64,000 nucleotides of DNA from an uncultured Pelagibacteraceae bacterium (GTDB lineage: Bacteria; Pseudomonadota; Alphaproteobacteria; Pelagibacterales; Pelagibacteraceae). The notes under the pieces were generated by a model that did not search any database, was not told where the DNA came from, and saw nothing but the letters and a program-made list of their open reading frames with translations. This document shows positions 36,262 to 46,424 of this stretch, in pieces. The DNA lies in assembly GCA_902610975.1 (NCBI GenBank), contig CACLXL010000004.1, positions 36,911 to 100,910 of the forward strand, written 5' to 3'. Positions within the stretch are counted from its first letter, which is position 1; each line of letters begins with the position of its first letter. The position numbers and the translations under genes were made by a program.

Positions 36262-37242
36262 TCAACCACTTAGATTTGTTAGCAAATTTAACATTTTTTT
36301 GAAATCTTGAGGAGGAGATGTCTTAAAATCTATCCATTTATTTTTTGTCGGGTGAATAAACTCTAACGTTTGTGCGTGCAATGCTTGACCTGTGATATCA
36401 TTTAAACTTTCTAAAAAATTTTGATTTATTTTTTTAAAATTGGGATTTTTTTTACCGTACTGTTTATCACCAATTATTGATGTACCCTTATACCTCATGT
36501 GAACTCTAATTTGGTGTGTTCTACCTGTTTTCAATTCACACTCTATCAAACTAATTTTAGGTATTTCATTAATATCAAATATTTTAATTGTTTTGTAATT
36601 TGTTATAGCTTTTTTTCCTTTAAAATCGCTTACTGTCATTAGTTGCCTATTTTTTTTATTTCTAGAAATTAAAGTTTCAATTTTACCTTTTAATGGTCTT
36701 ACAACTCCCCATATTAAACAAATATATTTTCTTTTAATTGTATGCTCACTAAATTGTTTACCAAGCTTTGAGTGAGCTAAATTGTTTTTCGCCACTACTA
36801 ATAAACCGCTAGTTTCTTTATCAATTCTATGAACTATTCCGGGGCGCATATCACCATTAATATTAGATAAGTTATTCTTATATTTATACGCTAAAGCATT
36901 AGCTAGCGTATTTTCAGGATTGCCAGCACCCGGATGAACTACCATTCCTTTAGGTTTATTTATTACAAGTATATCTTTATCTTCATAGACAATTTCAAAT
37001 TTAATTTTTTTTGGCTTTAATTTATTTTTTTCATTCAAAAAAATTCTTATAGTTATTTTATCTTTAAATTTTACTTTAGTGGAGGGAGAAAAATTAATAA
37101 TACCATTAATCTTAACTCCCTTTGTTTCAATAATTTTTTTTAAAAGAGAGCGAGAATATTTTTTCAATTTATTTTGCAAGTATAAATCTAGTCTTTTGTT
37201 GTCTTCTGCTTTGATTACTAATAATTTTATTGTTTTATCCAT
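36262..37242 (-). CDS. rluD: 23S rRNA pseudouridine synthase, RluD family
   Basis: The 326-residue enzyme has an S4 RNA-binding domain (residues 15-75, RLDLYLQNKLKKYSRSLL) and a RluA/RluD catalytic domain with RIDKETSGLLVVAKN near 138, containing the catalytic aspartate. MVVHPGAGNPENTLANAL near 99 and TGRTHQIRVHMRY near 241 are further signatures. It probably makes pseudouridines in 23S rRNA helix 69. It lies 31 bases from rpoH, a pairing common in alphaproteobacteria. Confidence 0.94.
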   Translation of the reverse strand: MDKTIKLLVIKAEDNKRLDLYLQNKLKKYSRSLLKKIIETKGVKINGIINFSPSTKVKFKDKITIRIFLNEKNKLKPKKIKFEIVYEDKDILVINKPKGMVVHPGAGNPENTLANALAYKYKNNLSNINGDMRPGIVHRIDKETSGLLVVAKNNLAHSKLGKQFSEHTIKRKYICLIWGVVRPLKGKIETLISRNKKNRQLMTVSDFKGKKAITNYKTIKIFDINEIPKISLIECELKTGRTHQIRVHMRYKGTSIIGDKQYGKKNPNFKKINQNFLESLNDITGQALHAQTLEFIHPTKNKWIDFKTSPPQDFKKMLNLLTNLSG

Positions 37243-37265
37243 AAATTAATTTAAAGTACAAATAT

Positions 37266-37343
37266 GCGCCGGTAGCTTCAACTGGATAGAGCGCCGGATT
37301 TCGGCTCCGGAGGTTATGGGTTCGACTCCTATCCGGCGCACCA
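37266..37343 (+). tRNA. tRNA-Arg(TCG)
   Basis: The 78-nt cloverleaf has the acceptor stem GCGCCGG/CCGGCGC, a D-stem GCTT/GAGC, the anticodon stem CCGGA/TCCGG with loop TTTCGGC, a T-loop TTCGACT, discriminator A and encoded CCA. The anticodon TCG reads CGN arginine codons. It lies between divergent rluD and the convergent GT17 gene, at the edge of a small surface-modification group. Confidence 0.95.
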
Positions 37344-37347
37344 AGAA

Positions 37348-38148
37348 TTATATAATCCATTTTGAATATTTTGATTTATTTTGAATAATATAATTTGGAT
37401 AACTCTCATCTATTTCAGTTTTTTTTAATGTAAAACCTCTATTAAAAATATCCTCATTTTTTAATATCTTTTCCTCGATTTCTTTTTCACTGATTGAGCC
37501 ATCATTAAATTCACCATGAGAAAATGATTTTATCTTGTTTAAAATCTCCTCTGGAGATTGTAGATAGGAGAAATGCCATCCGCCTTCAATTATTTGTAAA
37601 TCCCTTTTATCTAATCGCCAAAAAGGATAATTCTTAAATTTTAAATTTCTTAATAGTTGCATAGACTTAATATATTTTTTTTTTGTAATTTTAGATCCGA
37701 TCCAGTTGCTTTCTTCAATGTTTTGAATATTGATTTTATACATATACATTTTTTGTGAAAACGCGATATATTTTTTATCTTTATTGATTTTGTGTAATTT
37801 TCTTAGATCAGGTATTTCATCAGAGTCCGACAGAATAATTAAGTCTTCGGGTGATGCATTTTTTATTCCATTAATTAAAAAATTTCTTTGATGTTGTTCT
37901 ATAGGAGATTCTCCTCCAGTATGGTGATCGAAAAGAATTTCTTTATCGTATTCAGCAACAACAAATTTTATTTTGTCTTTAAACTTTCTAAATTTGTTGA
38001 TATCGAAATTAATCTTTTTACTTTTACCTTGATGTGTTTTAGTTGACTCTGAAATTACAAAATAATCAACATACTCATTTAATATATTAAATCTTAAATC
38101 AAGAATATGATCCTCATTAAAATATTGAAAACAATCGTAAATAGCCAT
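37348..38148 (-). CDS. Glycosyltransferase family 17-like protein
   Basis: The 266-residue protein begins MAIYDCFQYFNEDHILDLRF and includes YFVISESTKTHQGK, SPIEQHQRNFLINGI and LIILSDSDEIPDL near residue 101, where the DSDE motif probably binds metal and nucleotide-sugar. These match the GT17 family (beta-1,4-N-acetylglucosaminyltransferase-like), found in many marine bacteria and in eukaryotes. The acceptor is unknown. Its start overlaps the stop of the FkbM methyltransferase by one base, and its stop lies four bases from the tRNA-Arg. Confidence 0.85.
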   Translation of the reverse strand: MAIYDCFQYFNEDHILDLRFNILNEYVDYFVISESTKTHQGKSKKINFDINKFRKFKDKIKFVVAEYDKEILFDHHTGGESPIEQHQRNFLINGIKNASPEDLIILSDSDEIPDLRKLHKINKDKKYIAFSQKMYMYKINIQNIEESNWIGSKITKKKYIKSMQLLRNLKFKNYPFWRLDKRDLQIIEGGWHFSYLQSPEEILNKIKSFSHGEFNDGSISEKEIEEKILKNEDIFNRGFTLKKTEIDESYPNYIIQNKSKYSKWII

Positions 38149-39095
38149 CAGTTAAAATATTTGTCCTCAAAAGGTTTAAACTTTTCATAATCAAGACCCA
38201 ATCTTTGCATTATAACTTTTAATAAACTTAATTGGCCAAATATTAACATTAAACTAATAAATTTTTCCTTCGAGTTTAAAATTATTTTTTTCCCCTCATC
38301 ATTATTAAAATTTTGAATGAAAATCATATCCATCTCTGCTGGGACTCTAGTTGAATGGCTTCCAATTTCCTTCCAATCTACAGTTACATAATTTAACTTG
38401 TACAAATTATTAATCAGATTGTTCCAGCTTGGAACATCTCTATACATAGAAAAAATGTGAGCTTCTACTTTAATTAGTAATGGCCTATATTTTCCAAGTC
38501 CTTGAAGTATTTCAAACTCTGCTCCTTGAGTATCGATTTTAAGATAATCAAGACTTTCAATATTAAGCTCTGTAAGTACATTTTCTAAAGTATCACATTC
38601 TACTTGAATCGTTCGAGTTATCTTAAAGTCATCGTAATTTTTTTTTTTAATATTATGCAAATCAAAGTTTTTATTTTCTATTTTATACATGGAAGAACTA
38701 CCCAATCTATTGTCTAAAATATAAAGATCTTTTACCTTTTTAGAGCTCCACAAGCCTTTACAAATTGAATATTTTTTTTTTGGCATCTTTTCAAATTCTG
38801 ACTTTATAGGTTCCAACAAAATATCTTCAAAAAATGGCTCATATCTTTTATGAAAGAAATTATCAGAATTAAAACCTCCTTGCGCTCCTACATCGAGAGA
38901 GATAATTTTTTTATCTTTAAGAAGATCTTTTATTATCATATTAAAATTGTGAATATTATTACTGAAATAGCTTTTCTCATTTAAATAATTTATTACTCTT
39001 CGATTTATCTTAAGTTTGATTAATATTTTGAAAAGTAAAGGTAAAATTATTTTCGCTAAGCTTCTAGTAAATTTTGAAAACAGTTTTTTAGACAT
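38148..39095 (-). CDS. FkbM-family methyltransferase
   Basis: The 315-residue protein has motif I ISLDVGAQGGFNSDNF near residue 65, ILLEPIKSEFEKM near 92 and the FkbM signature LDYLKIDTQGAEFEILQGL near 183. The first 40 residues are basic and hydrophobic and may bind the membrane. O-methylation of a surface sugar is likely, given the GT17 gene directly downstream and the ABC-2 exporter upstream. It differs clearly from the FkbM protein at 2996-3994, so it is not a recent copy. Confidence 0.85.
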   Translation of the reverse strand: MSKKLFSKFTRSLAKIILPLLFKILIKLKINRRVINYLNEKSYFSNNIHNFNMIIKDLLKDKKIISLDVGAQGGFNSDNFFHKRYEPFFEDILLEPIKSEFEKMPKKKYSICKGLWSSKKVKDLYILDNRLGSSSMYKIENKNFDLHNIKKKNYDDFKITRTIQVECDTLENVLTELNIESLDYLKIDTQGAEFEILQGLGKYRPLLIKVEAHIFSMYRDVPSWNNLINNLYKLNYVTVDWKEIGSHSTRVPAEMDMIFIQNFNNDEGKKIILNSKEKFISLMLIFGQLSLLKVIMQRLGLDYEKFKPFEDKYFN

Positions 39096-39107
39096 ATTAT
39101 AGTCAAA

Positions 39108-39827
39108 CTACTTTTTTGTAAAAGTTGTAAGACCTATTTTTTTTCCTTCAATAACTGAAGAGGAACAATGAAGGTTTGTCCTATCGAAAATTAACATTGA
39201 TCCAACTTCCCACTCATAAATAAGTTCTACTTCTAAACCTACAAGATTCTCAATTTTTTCATGATTAACATATTTTTTATGAATTTTCTCATCAAATGGC
39301 TTGTTACCATATTTTCCAATATGATCAGATGATCTTATATTTTGGCCGTATTTTAAGTCTTTTTTTTCCAATTCGTTTTTATCTGTAGTAAAATTAGTAG
39401 ACTGGCCATAATACCTATTTTTAAAAATTACAGTGCTTCCAACCGGCGTTAATGGAATTAAACTTTGTTTATAAATTAAATCGTTAAGATTAAAACCACC
39501 ATCAATATGTAAACCAATTGGATTATAACTTTCTTGAAACAGTCCAAGTATATCTTTTCCATCTTCATCTTTTAAATTGTCGTATTTAAAATCTCCAATT
39601 TCATTTTTAAGTTTTGTATAGAATAATTCCTCTAATTCTTCACCATATTTTGCAAGCCATCTTTTTTTTATTACATTCTGTTTTTTGTTATGTACTGTGA
39701 TTGGTAACTCATTATAAAGTTTCATAAATTTTTCGATTTCATGACTATTTAGTACATTTTTTAATACAATTGGTTTACTTTCATTATTTTTAATCTTATC
39801 TATTTGTTTGTGCATATATTTATTCAC
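39108..39827 (-). CDS. Possible 2-oxoglutarate/Fe(II) oxygenase-like protein
   Basis: The 239-residue protein has LHIDGGFN near residue 113, an HxD pair, and LHCSSSVIEGKKIGLTTF near the C-terminus, a distal histidine followed by a basic residue. This spacing suits a jelly-roll Fe(II)/2OG oxygenase of the phytanoyl-CoA or prolyl-hydroxylase type. EWEVGSMLIFDRTN before the second histidine is also typical. I do not recognise a specific family. The substrate may be a sugar or lipid of the adjacent cluster. Its start overlaps the ABC-2 permease by eight bases. Confidence 0.6.
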   Translation of the reverse strand: MNKYMHKQIDKIKNNESKPIVLKNVLNSHEIEKFMKLYNELPITVHNKKQNVIKKRWLAKYGEELEELFYTKLKNEIGDFKYDNLKDEDGKDILGLFQESYNPIGLHIDGGFNLNDLIYKQSLIPLTPVGSTVIFKNRYYGQSTNFTTDKNELEKKDLKYGQNIRSSDHIGKYGNKPFDEKIHKKYVNHEKIENLVGLEVELIYEWEVGSMLIFDRTNLHCSSSVIEGKKIGLTTFTKK

Positions 39828-40611
39828 CCATATTTATTAAAGTTCCTCTTTTTCTAGCACCAAAATATGAAATATAAAAAATTATAATACCAAAAATAAA
39901 ATAAATTACTGATATAGATATTGATTTTAAAATATTAAAGTAATTAACGGAATTATTCATTAAAATACCCCTCATTTCTTCAAAAACATGAACCAAAGGA
40001 AGGCCTTTTGCAATAATTTGTAATATATTTGGCAATATATCTATAGGGTAATATATACAACCTAACGGAGCTAGAAAAAATAGACTTGCCCAAGCAATAT
40101 TTTCAAATGATGGTCCAAATCTTAAAAGTCCAGAAGTTACAAGGAGACCTAAAGTTATACCAAATAAGTAGAGAGATATTAATAAGAAAATTAATGGTAT
40201 TCCAAGTTTAAGAATAGACACTCCAAACAAAGGAACGGCAATCAATACAGCTGGAACTAAACCAATTAAAGTTCTTAATATTGCTGTAAAAGTTAAAGCT
40301 GCGATTATTTCACTAATTTTGATTGGGGCAATAAATAAATTTGTAAAATTTCTACTCCAGATCTCCTCTAAAAACATCATATTAAAACTTATACTAGCTC
40401 TAAATAAAAAATCATACAAAACAGCGGCTGTTAAAATAACTCCTACTGTATTACTGTAATAATCTGAGTTTAAAGTAAAAAATTTTGATATAAATCCCCA
40501 TAAAAAGATTTGGACAGTTGGCCAATAAATCAAGTCTAAAACTCTTGGAAATGAATTCATAATTAAATAAATATGTCTTAAACCTAGTGCATATATTTTA
40601 TTAAAATTCAT
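39820..40611 (-). CDS. ABC-2 type transporter permease
   Basis: The 263-residue membrane protein has about six hydrophobic segments (near residues 25-45, 55-75, 105-130, 135-160, 172-195 and 228-250) with the ABC-2 pattern of polysaccharide, lipid or drug exporters. RVLDLIYWPTVQIFLWGF at the N-terminus is typical of this family. It overlaps the ATPase gene upstream by 11 bases, so the two form one transporter. The neighbouring glycan-modifying genes suggest export of a glycan or glycolipid. Confidence 0.85.
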   Translation of the reverse strand: MNFNKIYALGLRHIYLIMNSFPRVLDLIYWPTVQIFLWGFISKFFTLNSDYYSNTVGVILTAAVLYDFLFRASISFNMMFLEEIWSRNFTNLFIAPIKISEIIAALTFTAILRTLIGLVPAVLIAVPLFGVSILKLGIPLIFLLISLYLFGITLGLLVTSGLLRFGPSFENIAWASLFFLAPLGCIYYPIDILPNILQIIAKGLPLVHVFEEMRGILMNNSVNYFNILKSISISVIYFIFGIIIFYISYFGARKRGTLINMGE

Positions 40612-41332
40612 CTTTACTCCTTGCTAATTTTAAAAAAGTTTCTTCAAGGTTATTTCTACCATGTTTTTTTATAAGGTCATTACAAGTTCCGGTATCAATA
40701 ATCTTCCCCTTTTTCATCATTATTACACTATCGCATAGTTTTTCTACTTCATTCATATTGTGGGAGGCTAACAATAATGTTACTTTATTTTTAGATTTAT
40801 ATTCCTGAATATAACTTCTTATAAAATCACCAACATCTGGATCTAAACTAGCTGTAGGTTCATCTAAAAGTAGAATTTCTGGTTTATTAATTAGAGATTT
40901 AGCTAGAGAGACTCTATTTTTTTGTCCAGAAGATAATTCGCCAGTTTTTCTATTAAAAAAATTTTTAATATCTAAGTCTTTTGAAATTTCGTTTATTCTT
41001 GTGCTTAAATCTTCTATCCCATACAATCTACCATAAATTTCAAGGTTTTGTTTTACAGTAAGTTTTTTTGGCAACTCAACGTAAGGGGATGCAAAATTAA
41101 ATCTAGCTAAAACTTCATCCCTATTTAACGTATTCATATTCCTATTTTCTATTAAAATTTCTCCATTAGTGGGCGCAATAAGACCAAGTATCATTCCAAT
41201 AGTAGTAGTTTTTCCACATCCATTCGGTCCAAGTAAACCTAATGTTCTATTTTTATTTAATTGGAAATTAATTTTATCTACAGCTAAGTAATTATCATAA
41301 ACTTTGGTAAGATTTTTAATTTCTATAAACAT
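40601..41332 (-). CDS. ABC transporter ATP-binding protein
   Basis: The 243-residue ATPase has Walker A GPNGCGKTT at residues 34-42, signature LSSGQKNRVSLAKSL near 135, Walker B EILLLDEPTASLDPD near 153 and the switch histidine in LASHNMNEVE near 187. It drives the ABC-2 permease encoded immediately downstream. Its start overlaps the stop of the Sua5-family gene by one base. Confidence 0.93.
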   Translation of the reverse strand: MFIEIKNLTKVYDNYLAVDKINFQLNKNRTLGLLGPNGCGKTTTIGMILGLIAPTNGEILIENRNMNTLNRDEVLARFNFASPYVELPKKLTVKQNLEIYGRLYGIEDLSTRINEISKDLDIKNFFNRKTGELSSGQKNRVSLAKSLINKPEILLLDEPTASLDPDVGDFIRSYIQEYKSKNKVTLLLASHNMNEVEKLCDSVIMMKKGKIIDTGTCNDLIKKHGRNNLEETFLKLARSKDEF

Positions 41333-42279
41333 TATCTTGATGCTCTTGTTAATCGATCATTAATAGCTATTCCAGCACCAATATTGGGTATTTTTGTCAC
41401 AAAAATTTTTTTGAAACCCATTTTCTTTATTTTTCTCATTGTTTTATATAAATTTGCAGCTGCTTCTTTTAGATCAGCTTTTTTGCTTAAATTAAAATAA
41501 TTTTTTTTATTTTTAAATTTTTTTCCGTAAACTATAAAAGCATAATTATCACTTGAAGGTTTTTTTCCTAAAATAATAGGGATACCCGGAGAGTAATGTT
41601 TTTTGAGCATACCTGGTGATTTTATTTTTGATTTTCTTTTCGAAAAATTAATTTTTAAACAATTTTTAATTTGTTGTGGACTTATAATACCTGGTCTTAA
41701 TATTTTTGGTTTTTCAGTAAGATCAATCACTGTTGACTCAATACCAACTTTTGACTTGCCACCATTGATAATAATTTTTACCTTATTTTTAAATTCTTCA
41801 TATACATCATAAGCTGTAACAGGACTCAAACTAGAAGAGATATTAGCACTAGGCATAGCAAGTGGAAAATTTAATATTTTAAGTATAGCTCTTATTTTTC
41901 TATTATTGGGAAATCTGATTGCTATAGTACTTAAATTAGCTGTAGCTGATGAAACTACTCTGGAATTTTTATTTTTCTTCAAAATAAATGTCAAAGGACC
42001 TGGACAAAATTTTTTATATAGCTTTAGAAAATGTTCATTTAATACTATGTCATTATATGTTTTTTTTAAATCGTGATAATGAATAATGAGAGGGTTATAA
42101 GAAGGTCTTTTTTTTAAATTAAAAATTTTTTTAATTGATTTTTGTGAATAAGCGTTTCCAGCAAGACCATACACAGTTTCTGTTGGCAAACTTACGATAT
42201 TGCCTTTTTTCAAGGCTTTAATAGTTTTTTTATATGATTTCTTGTTAAAAGAATAAATATTTGAATAGATGTTTTTCAT
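41332..42279 (-). CDS. tsaC: Threonylcarbamoyl-AMP synthase, Sua5/TsaC family
   Basis: The 315-residue enzyme makes threonylcarbamoyl-AMP for the t6A37 modification of ANN-decoding tRNAs. The YrdC domain has NIVSLPTETVYGLAGNA near residue 29, KRPSYNPLIIHYH near 56, FPLAMPSANISSSLSP near 137 and STVIDLTEKPKILRPG near 183. A C-terminal extension from about 215 is the Sua5 domain, so it is the long form. It is divergent from xseB with 21 bases between the starts. Confidence 0.94.
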   Translation of the reverse strand: MKNIYSNIYSFNKKSYKKTIKALKKGNIVSLPTETVYGLAGNAYSQKSIKKIFNLKKRPSYNPLIIHYHDLKKTYNDIVLNEHFLKLYKKFCPGPLTFILKKNKNSRVVSSATANLSTIAIRFPNNRKIRAILKILNFPLAMPSANISSSLSPVTAYDVYEEFKNKVKIIINGGKSKVGIESTVIDLTEKPKILRPGIISPQQIKNCLKINFSKRKSKIKSPGMLKKHYSPGIPIILGKKPSSDNYAFIVYGKKFKNKKNYFNLSKKADLKEAAANLYKTMRKIKKMGFKKIFVTKIPNIGAGIAINDRLTRASR

Positions 42280-42300
42280 AATGTTATTATTATTTAGTTT

Positions 42301-42504
42301 ATGAAAATCGAAAATATTCCAGCTGACATTAAAAGTAAATCATTAAAAGAGGCAAGGGATGAAATTAATGAGATACTTGCTAATTTAGAGACTAAGAATT
42401 TAGATTTAAGCAATGCAGAAAACGCTTATAAAAGATTAATAAACTTAAATAAACATGTGGAAAATCTTTTTAAGATGAAATCAAAACAGATATCTAAATC
42501 TTAG
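42301..42504 (+). CDS. xseB: Exodeoxyribonuclease VII small subunit
   Basis: The 67-residue protein is a short helical hairpin with LKEARDEINEILANLETKNL and LSNAENAYKRLINLNKHVEN, matching XseB, which multimerises on the large subunit XseA to degrade single-stranded DNA. It starts the xseB-ispA-dxs group, a very common bacterial order. XseA is not in the window. Confidence 0.85.
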   Translation: MKIENIPADIKSKSLKEARDEINEILANLETKNLDLSNAENAYKRLINLNKHVENLFKMKSKQISKS

Positions 42505-42516
42505 GATAAAAAAAGT

Positions 42517-43392
42517 ATGATAAATAAAAGATTAAATAAAAACGCGAGAAAAGTAGATAAATTTCTATTATACTTTTTGAAAAATCAAAAAAAATCAACA
42601 TTAGTTGCCCCTATGAAATACGGAGTTATATCAGGGGGAAAAAAAATTAGGACAACAATAATTTTTGACTCTGGAAAGTTACTTAATATTAAAGAAAAAA
42701 AATTAATTGATATTTGTGCGGCAGTAGAGTGTATTCATTCTTACTCTCTCATTCATGATGATTTACCGTGTATGGACAATGATGCAATGAGAAGGGGGAA
42801 ACCATCAACACATAAAAAATTTGGAGAGGCTACAGCTGTATTAGCTGGAAATTCTCTATTAACATTAGCATTTGAAATTATCTCAAATAAAAAAAATTTA
42901 TTATCTCTCAAACAAAAAAATGAAATTATTAAATTACTTTGTAATTGTGCTGGACACACAGGGATAGCAGGAGGTCAAGATCTTGATTTAAAATATGAGA
43001 AAAAAAATAAATCTTTAAATCAAATAATTAATATGCAAAGAAAAAAAACGGGTAAACTTTTTAAGTTTTGTGTTCAGTCTGCATCAATTATTGGGAATAA
43101 AAGTAAATCAGAAAATATAAGATTTGGAAAATTAGGCGAGGAGATAGGTTTATTATTTCAGTTGTCCGATGATTTTTTAGACCTAAAAGGTTCACAAAAA
43201 TTAGTTGGTAAACCTATAAAAAAAGACAAAAAAAAAGGCAAATCAACTTTAATTAAATTAATGGGTTACGAAAATGCATTAAGGTATGCAGACAATTTAA
43301 TGAAAAAAATATTGATAAAATTAAAAAAACATGGAAAAAATGCCAAAAACCTGATTGAAACTATAAAGTTTATAAGAGGTAGAAGCTTTTAA
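42517..43392 (+). CDS. ispA: Farnesyl/geranyl diphosphate synthase
   Basis: The 291-residue prenyltransferase has the first aspartate-rich motif in [21 protein letters not shown] near residue 75-95 and the second in [12 protein letters not shown] near 220. It condenses IPP with allylic diphosphates to FPP, the precursor of quinones and undecaprenyl phosphate. Position between xseB and dxs supports IspA. It shares one base with dxs. Confidence 0.94.
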   Translation: MINKRLNKNARKVDKFLLYFLKNQKKSTLVAPMKYGVISGGKKIRTTIIFDSGKLLNIKEKKLIDICAAVECIHSYSLIHDDLPCMDNDAMRRGKPSTHKKFGEATAVLAGNSLLTLAFEIISNKKNLLSLKQKNEIIKLLCNCAGHTGIAGGQDLDLKYEKKNKSLNQIINMQRKKTGKLFKFCVQSASIIGNKSKSENIRFGKLGEEIGLLFQLSDDFLDLKGSQKLVGKPIKKDKKKGKSTLIKLMGYENALRYADNLMKKILIKLKKHGKNAKNLIETIKFIRGRSF

Positions 43393-45311
43393 TGACAAGA
43401 ATTATTAAAGAAATAAATTTTCCATCAGATTTAAGAAAATTTAAAAAGGAAAATTTAAAACAGATTTCAGAGGAGTTAAGAGACGAATTAATTGATGTAG
43501 TCTCTGAAACAGGTGGGCATCTAGGAGCAGGATTAGGTGTGGTTGAGTTAACTGTAGCTTTACATTATGTATTTGATACTCCAAAGGATAAATTAGTTTG
43601 GGATGTAAGCCACCAATGCTACCCACATAAAATTATAACAGGAAGAAGAGATCGAATAAAAACTTTAAGAAAGGGTGGTGGATTATCAGGTTTTACTAAA
43701 AGAGCGGAAAGTGAGTATGATCCATTTGGAGCAGCTCATAGCTCAACTTCAATTTCCTCAACACTAGGTATGTCGGTAGCAAAAAAATTATCGAATAATA
43801 AAAATAATGTAATAGCAGTTATAGGAGATGGAGCGATGAGTGCCGGAATGGCTTATGAAGCAATGAATAACGCTGGTGCTCTAAAATCAAATTTAATAGT
43901 AGTCCTAAATGATAATGACATGTCAATTGCAAGACCTGTTGGCGCTATGAGCAAGTATTTAGCAAATCTTTTATCCGGCAAGCTTTACTTCAGTTTTAGA
44001 GAGACAATTAAAATGATTATTTCTGCTTTTTCAAAAAGATTTAGTCAAAAAGCAGGTAAAGCTGAGGACATGTTAAGAAATATGGTTACTGGAGGTACAT
44101 TATTCAGTGAGTTAGGATTTTATTATATTGGGCCAATTGACGGACACGACGTAGAGAATTTAGTACAAATATTTGAAAATGTTAAAAAATCTAATCATCA
44201 AGGACCAGTACTAATACATGTTAGAACTCAAAAAGGAAAAGGATACAAACCAGCAGAGGACTCAGGTGATAAGTATCATGGTGTATCAAAATTCAATATT
44301 TCGACAGGAGAACAGTCGAAATCAAAATCAAATACTCCGTCTTATACAAAAGTTTTTGCAGAAACTTTGATTAAACATGCCGAACAGGACACTAAGATAG
44401 TAGGAATAACAGGTGCAATGCCATCAGGCACTGGACTTAACTTATTTGAAAAAAAGTTTCCAGACAGAACATTTGACGTGGGAATAGCAGAGCAACATGC
44501 AGTAACTTTTGCAGCAGGATTAGCTACTGAGGGATATAAACCTTATGCAGCGATTTATTCTACATTTTTACAAAGAGCTTATGATCAAGTAGTTCATGAT
44601 GTTGCTTTACAATCTTTACCTGTAAGATTTGCTATAGATAGAGCAGGACTTGTTGGCGCAGACGGACCAACACACGCAGGTTCTTTTGACATCACTTATT
44701 TATCTACTTTACCTAATTTTGTAGTAATGGCCGCAAGTGATGAGGCAGAACTTGTAAAAATGATTAATACCTCAGTTGAAATAAATGATAGACCTTCAGC
44801 TTTTAGGTATCCAAGAGGAAATGGTATAGGAGTGGAACTACCCTCTATAAAAGAAAAACTATTAATCGGAAAAGCAAGAATTATTAAAGAGGGTAAAAAA
44901 GTGGCTTTACTAAATTTTGGCACGAGACTTGAAGAATGTAAAAAGGCATCAAAACAACTTTCTGTTAAAGGTATTGATTGCACAATAATAGATGCAAGAT
45001 TTGCTAAACCTTTAGATGAAAAATTAATTATGGAAGTTGCGACCAACCATGAGGTTTTAATAACATTAGAAGAAGGCTCAGTAGGTGGCTTCGGATCACA
45101 TGTAATGCAACTTTTATCTGAACGAGGCGTTTTTGATACTGGATTAAAATTTAGGTCTATGATTTTACCAGATATCTTCATTGATCAAGATACCCCTAGT
45201 AAAATGTATGAGGTAGCTGGTTTAGACAATCTTTCAATTATAAAAAAAGTGGAAGAGACTTTAAACTCTAATATAATTTTAGCTAAAAATAAAAATAAGA
45301 TACCAAATTAA
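43392..45311 (+). CDS. dxs: 1-deoxy-D-xylulose-5-phosphate synthase
   Basis: The 639-residue thiamine-diphosphate enzyme starts the MEP isoprenoid route from pyruvate and glyceraldehyde 3-phosphate. Signatures are [20 protein letters not shown] near residue 39, the TPP motif [20 protein letters not shown] near 142, [11 protein letters not shown] near 247, and the transketolase-type [14 protein letters not shown] and [14 protein letters not shown]. It is convergent with aroC with a 4-base stop overlap. Confidence 0.98.
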   Translation: MTRIIKEINFPSDLRKFKKENLKQISEELRDELIDVVSETGGHLGAGLGVVELTVALHYVFDTPKDKLVWDVSHQCYPHKIITGRRDRIKTLRKGGGLSGFTKRAESEYDPFGAAHSSTSISSTLGMSVAKKLSNNKNNVIAVIGDGAMSAGMAYEAMNNAGALKSNLIVVLNDNDMSIARPVGAMSKYLANLLSGKLYFSFRETIKMIISAFSKRFSQKAGKAEDMLRNMVTGGTLFSELGFYYIGPIDGHDVENLVQIFENVKKSNHQGPVLIHVRTQKGKGYKPAEDSGDKYHGVSKFNISTGEQSKSKSNTPSYTKVFAETLIKHAEQDTKIVGITGAMPSGTGLNLFEKKFPDRTFDVGIAEQHAVTFAAGLATEGYKPYAAIYSTFLQRAYDQVVHDVALQSLPVRFAIDRAGLVGADGPTHAGSFDITYLSTLPNFVVMAASDEAELVKMINTSVEINDRPSAFRYPRGNGIGVELPSIKEKLLIGKARIIKEGKKVALLNFGTRLEECKKASKQLSVKGIDCTIIDARFAKPLDEKLIMEVATNHEVLITLEEGSVGGFGSHVMQLLSERGVFDTGLKFRSMILPDIFIDQDTPSKMYEVAGLDNLSIIKKVEETLNSNIILAKNKNKIPN

Positions 45312-46390
45312 CCGCATTGAGCTCGGTTCATTAAAAAATGATCTAATAAAACACAATTAATCATTGCTTCACCTATTGGCACAGCTCTTATACCTACACA
45401 AGGATCGTGTCTTCCTTTAACAGAAATTTTTGTGTTTTTACCTTTTTTATCTATTGTGTTTCTACTTGTTAAAATTGATGATGTGGGTTTTACAGCAAAA
45501 GACGCAACGATACTCTGCCCTGAGGAAATTCCACCCAAAATTCCCCCAGCTTGATTAGATTTAAATTTTACTTTACCTGAGCTTTTATTCATTTCATCCG
45601 AGTTTTCCTCTCCACTTAAAAAAGCCGCGTTCATACCTGCTCCAATATTGACCCCCTTAACTGCATTGATACTCATTAAAGCTGCAGCTATATCTGTATC
45701 TAATTTTGAATAAATTGGAGCGCCCAAGCCAATTGGAACACCTGTCGCTCTTAATTCAATAATCGCTCCACAAGAAGAACCAGCTTTTCTTACAGCTAAA
45801 AGATATTTTTCCCACAGTTTAACAGAATTTTTATCAGGACAGAAAAAAGGATTTTTTCTTATCTCGCTATCTTTCCACTTTGTTTTATCGCATGACATTA
45901 ACCCTAGTTGAGTAACAGCGCCAATCACATTAAATTTTTGTCCTATTATTTTTTTTAATACAACTTTTGCTACAGCACCTGCTGCAACTCTACAAGCTGT
46001 TTCTCTTGCAGACTGTCTTCCACCTCCTCTAAAATCTCTTATTCCATATTTTTTAAAATACGTATAATCAGCATGGCCAGGTCTGAATTTATTTTTTATT
46101 GTTTCATAGTCCCTAGATCTTTTATCTTCATTATGTATGATAATAGATATTGGTGTACCAGTTGTTTTTCCTTCAAAAACTCCAGATAAAATTATAGCTT
46201 TATCCGACTCTTTTCTTTGTGTTGTAAATTTTGACTGCCCGGGCCTCCTTCTATCCATATCTTTTTGAATATCTTTCTCAGATATAGGTATATTTGGAGG
46301 ACAGCCATCGATAACACAGCCAATAGCTGGCCCGTGAGACTCTCCCCATGTGGTAAACCTAAAAATTTTTCCAAAAGTATTAAAAGACAT
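45308..46390 (-). CDS. aroC: Chorismate synthase
   Basis: The 360-residue FMN-dependent enzyme makes chorismate from EPSP. It shows [20 protein letters not shown] near residue 10-29, [19 protein letters not shown] near 46, [20 protein letters not shown] near 118 and the conserved GGISSGQ near 275. The C-terminal [18 protein letters not shown] is standard. The length is normal. It is divergent from pdxH. Confidence 0.98.
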   Translation of the reverse strand: MSFNTFGKIFRFTTWGESHGPAIGCVIDGCPPNIPISEKDIQKDMDRRRPGQSKFTTQRKESDKAIILSGVFEGKTTGTPISIIIHNEDKRSRDYETIKNKFRPGHADYTYFKKYGIRDFRGGGRQSARETACRVAAGAVAKVVLKKIIGQKFNVIGAVTQLGLMSCDKTKWKDSEIRKNPFFCPDKNSVKLWEKYLLAVRKAGSSCGAIIELRATGVPIGLGAPIYSKLDTDIAAALMSINAVKGVNIGAGMNAAFLSGEENSDEMNKSSGKVKFKSNQAGGILGGISSGQSIVASFAVKPTSSILTSRNTIDKKGKNTKISVKGRHDPCVGIRAVPIGEAMINCVLLDHFLMNRAQCG

Positions 46391-46424
46391 AGATAATTAA
46401 TGTATAAATTATTTTAAAGAAATT

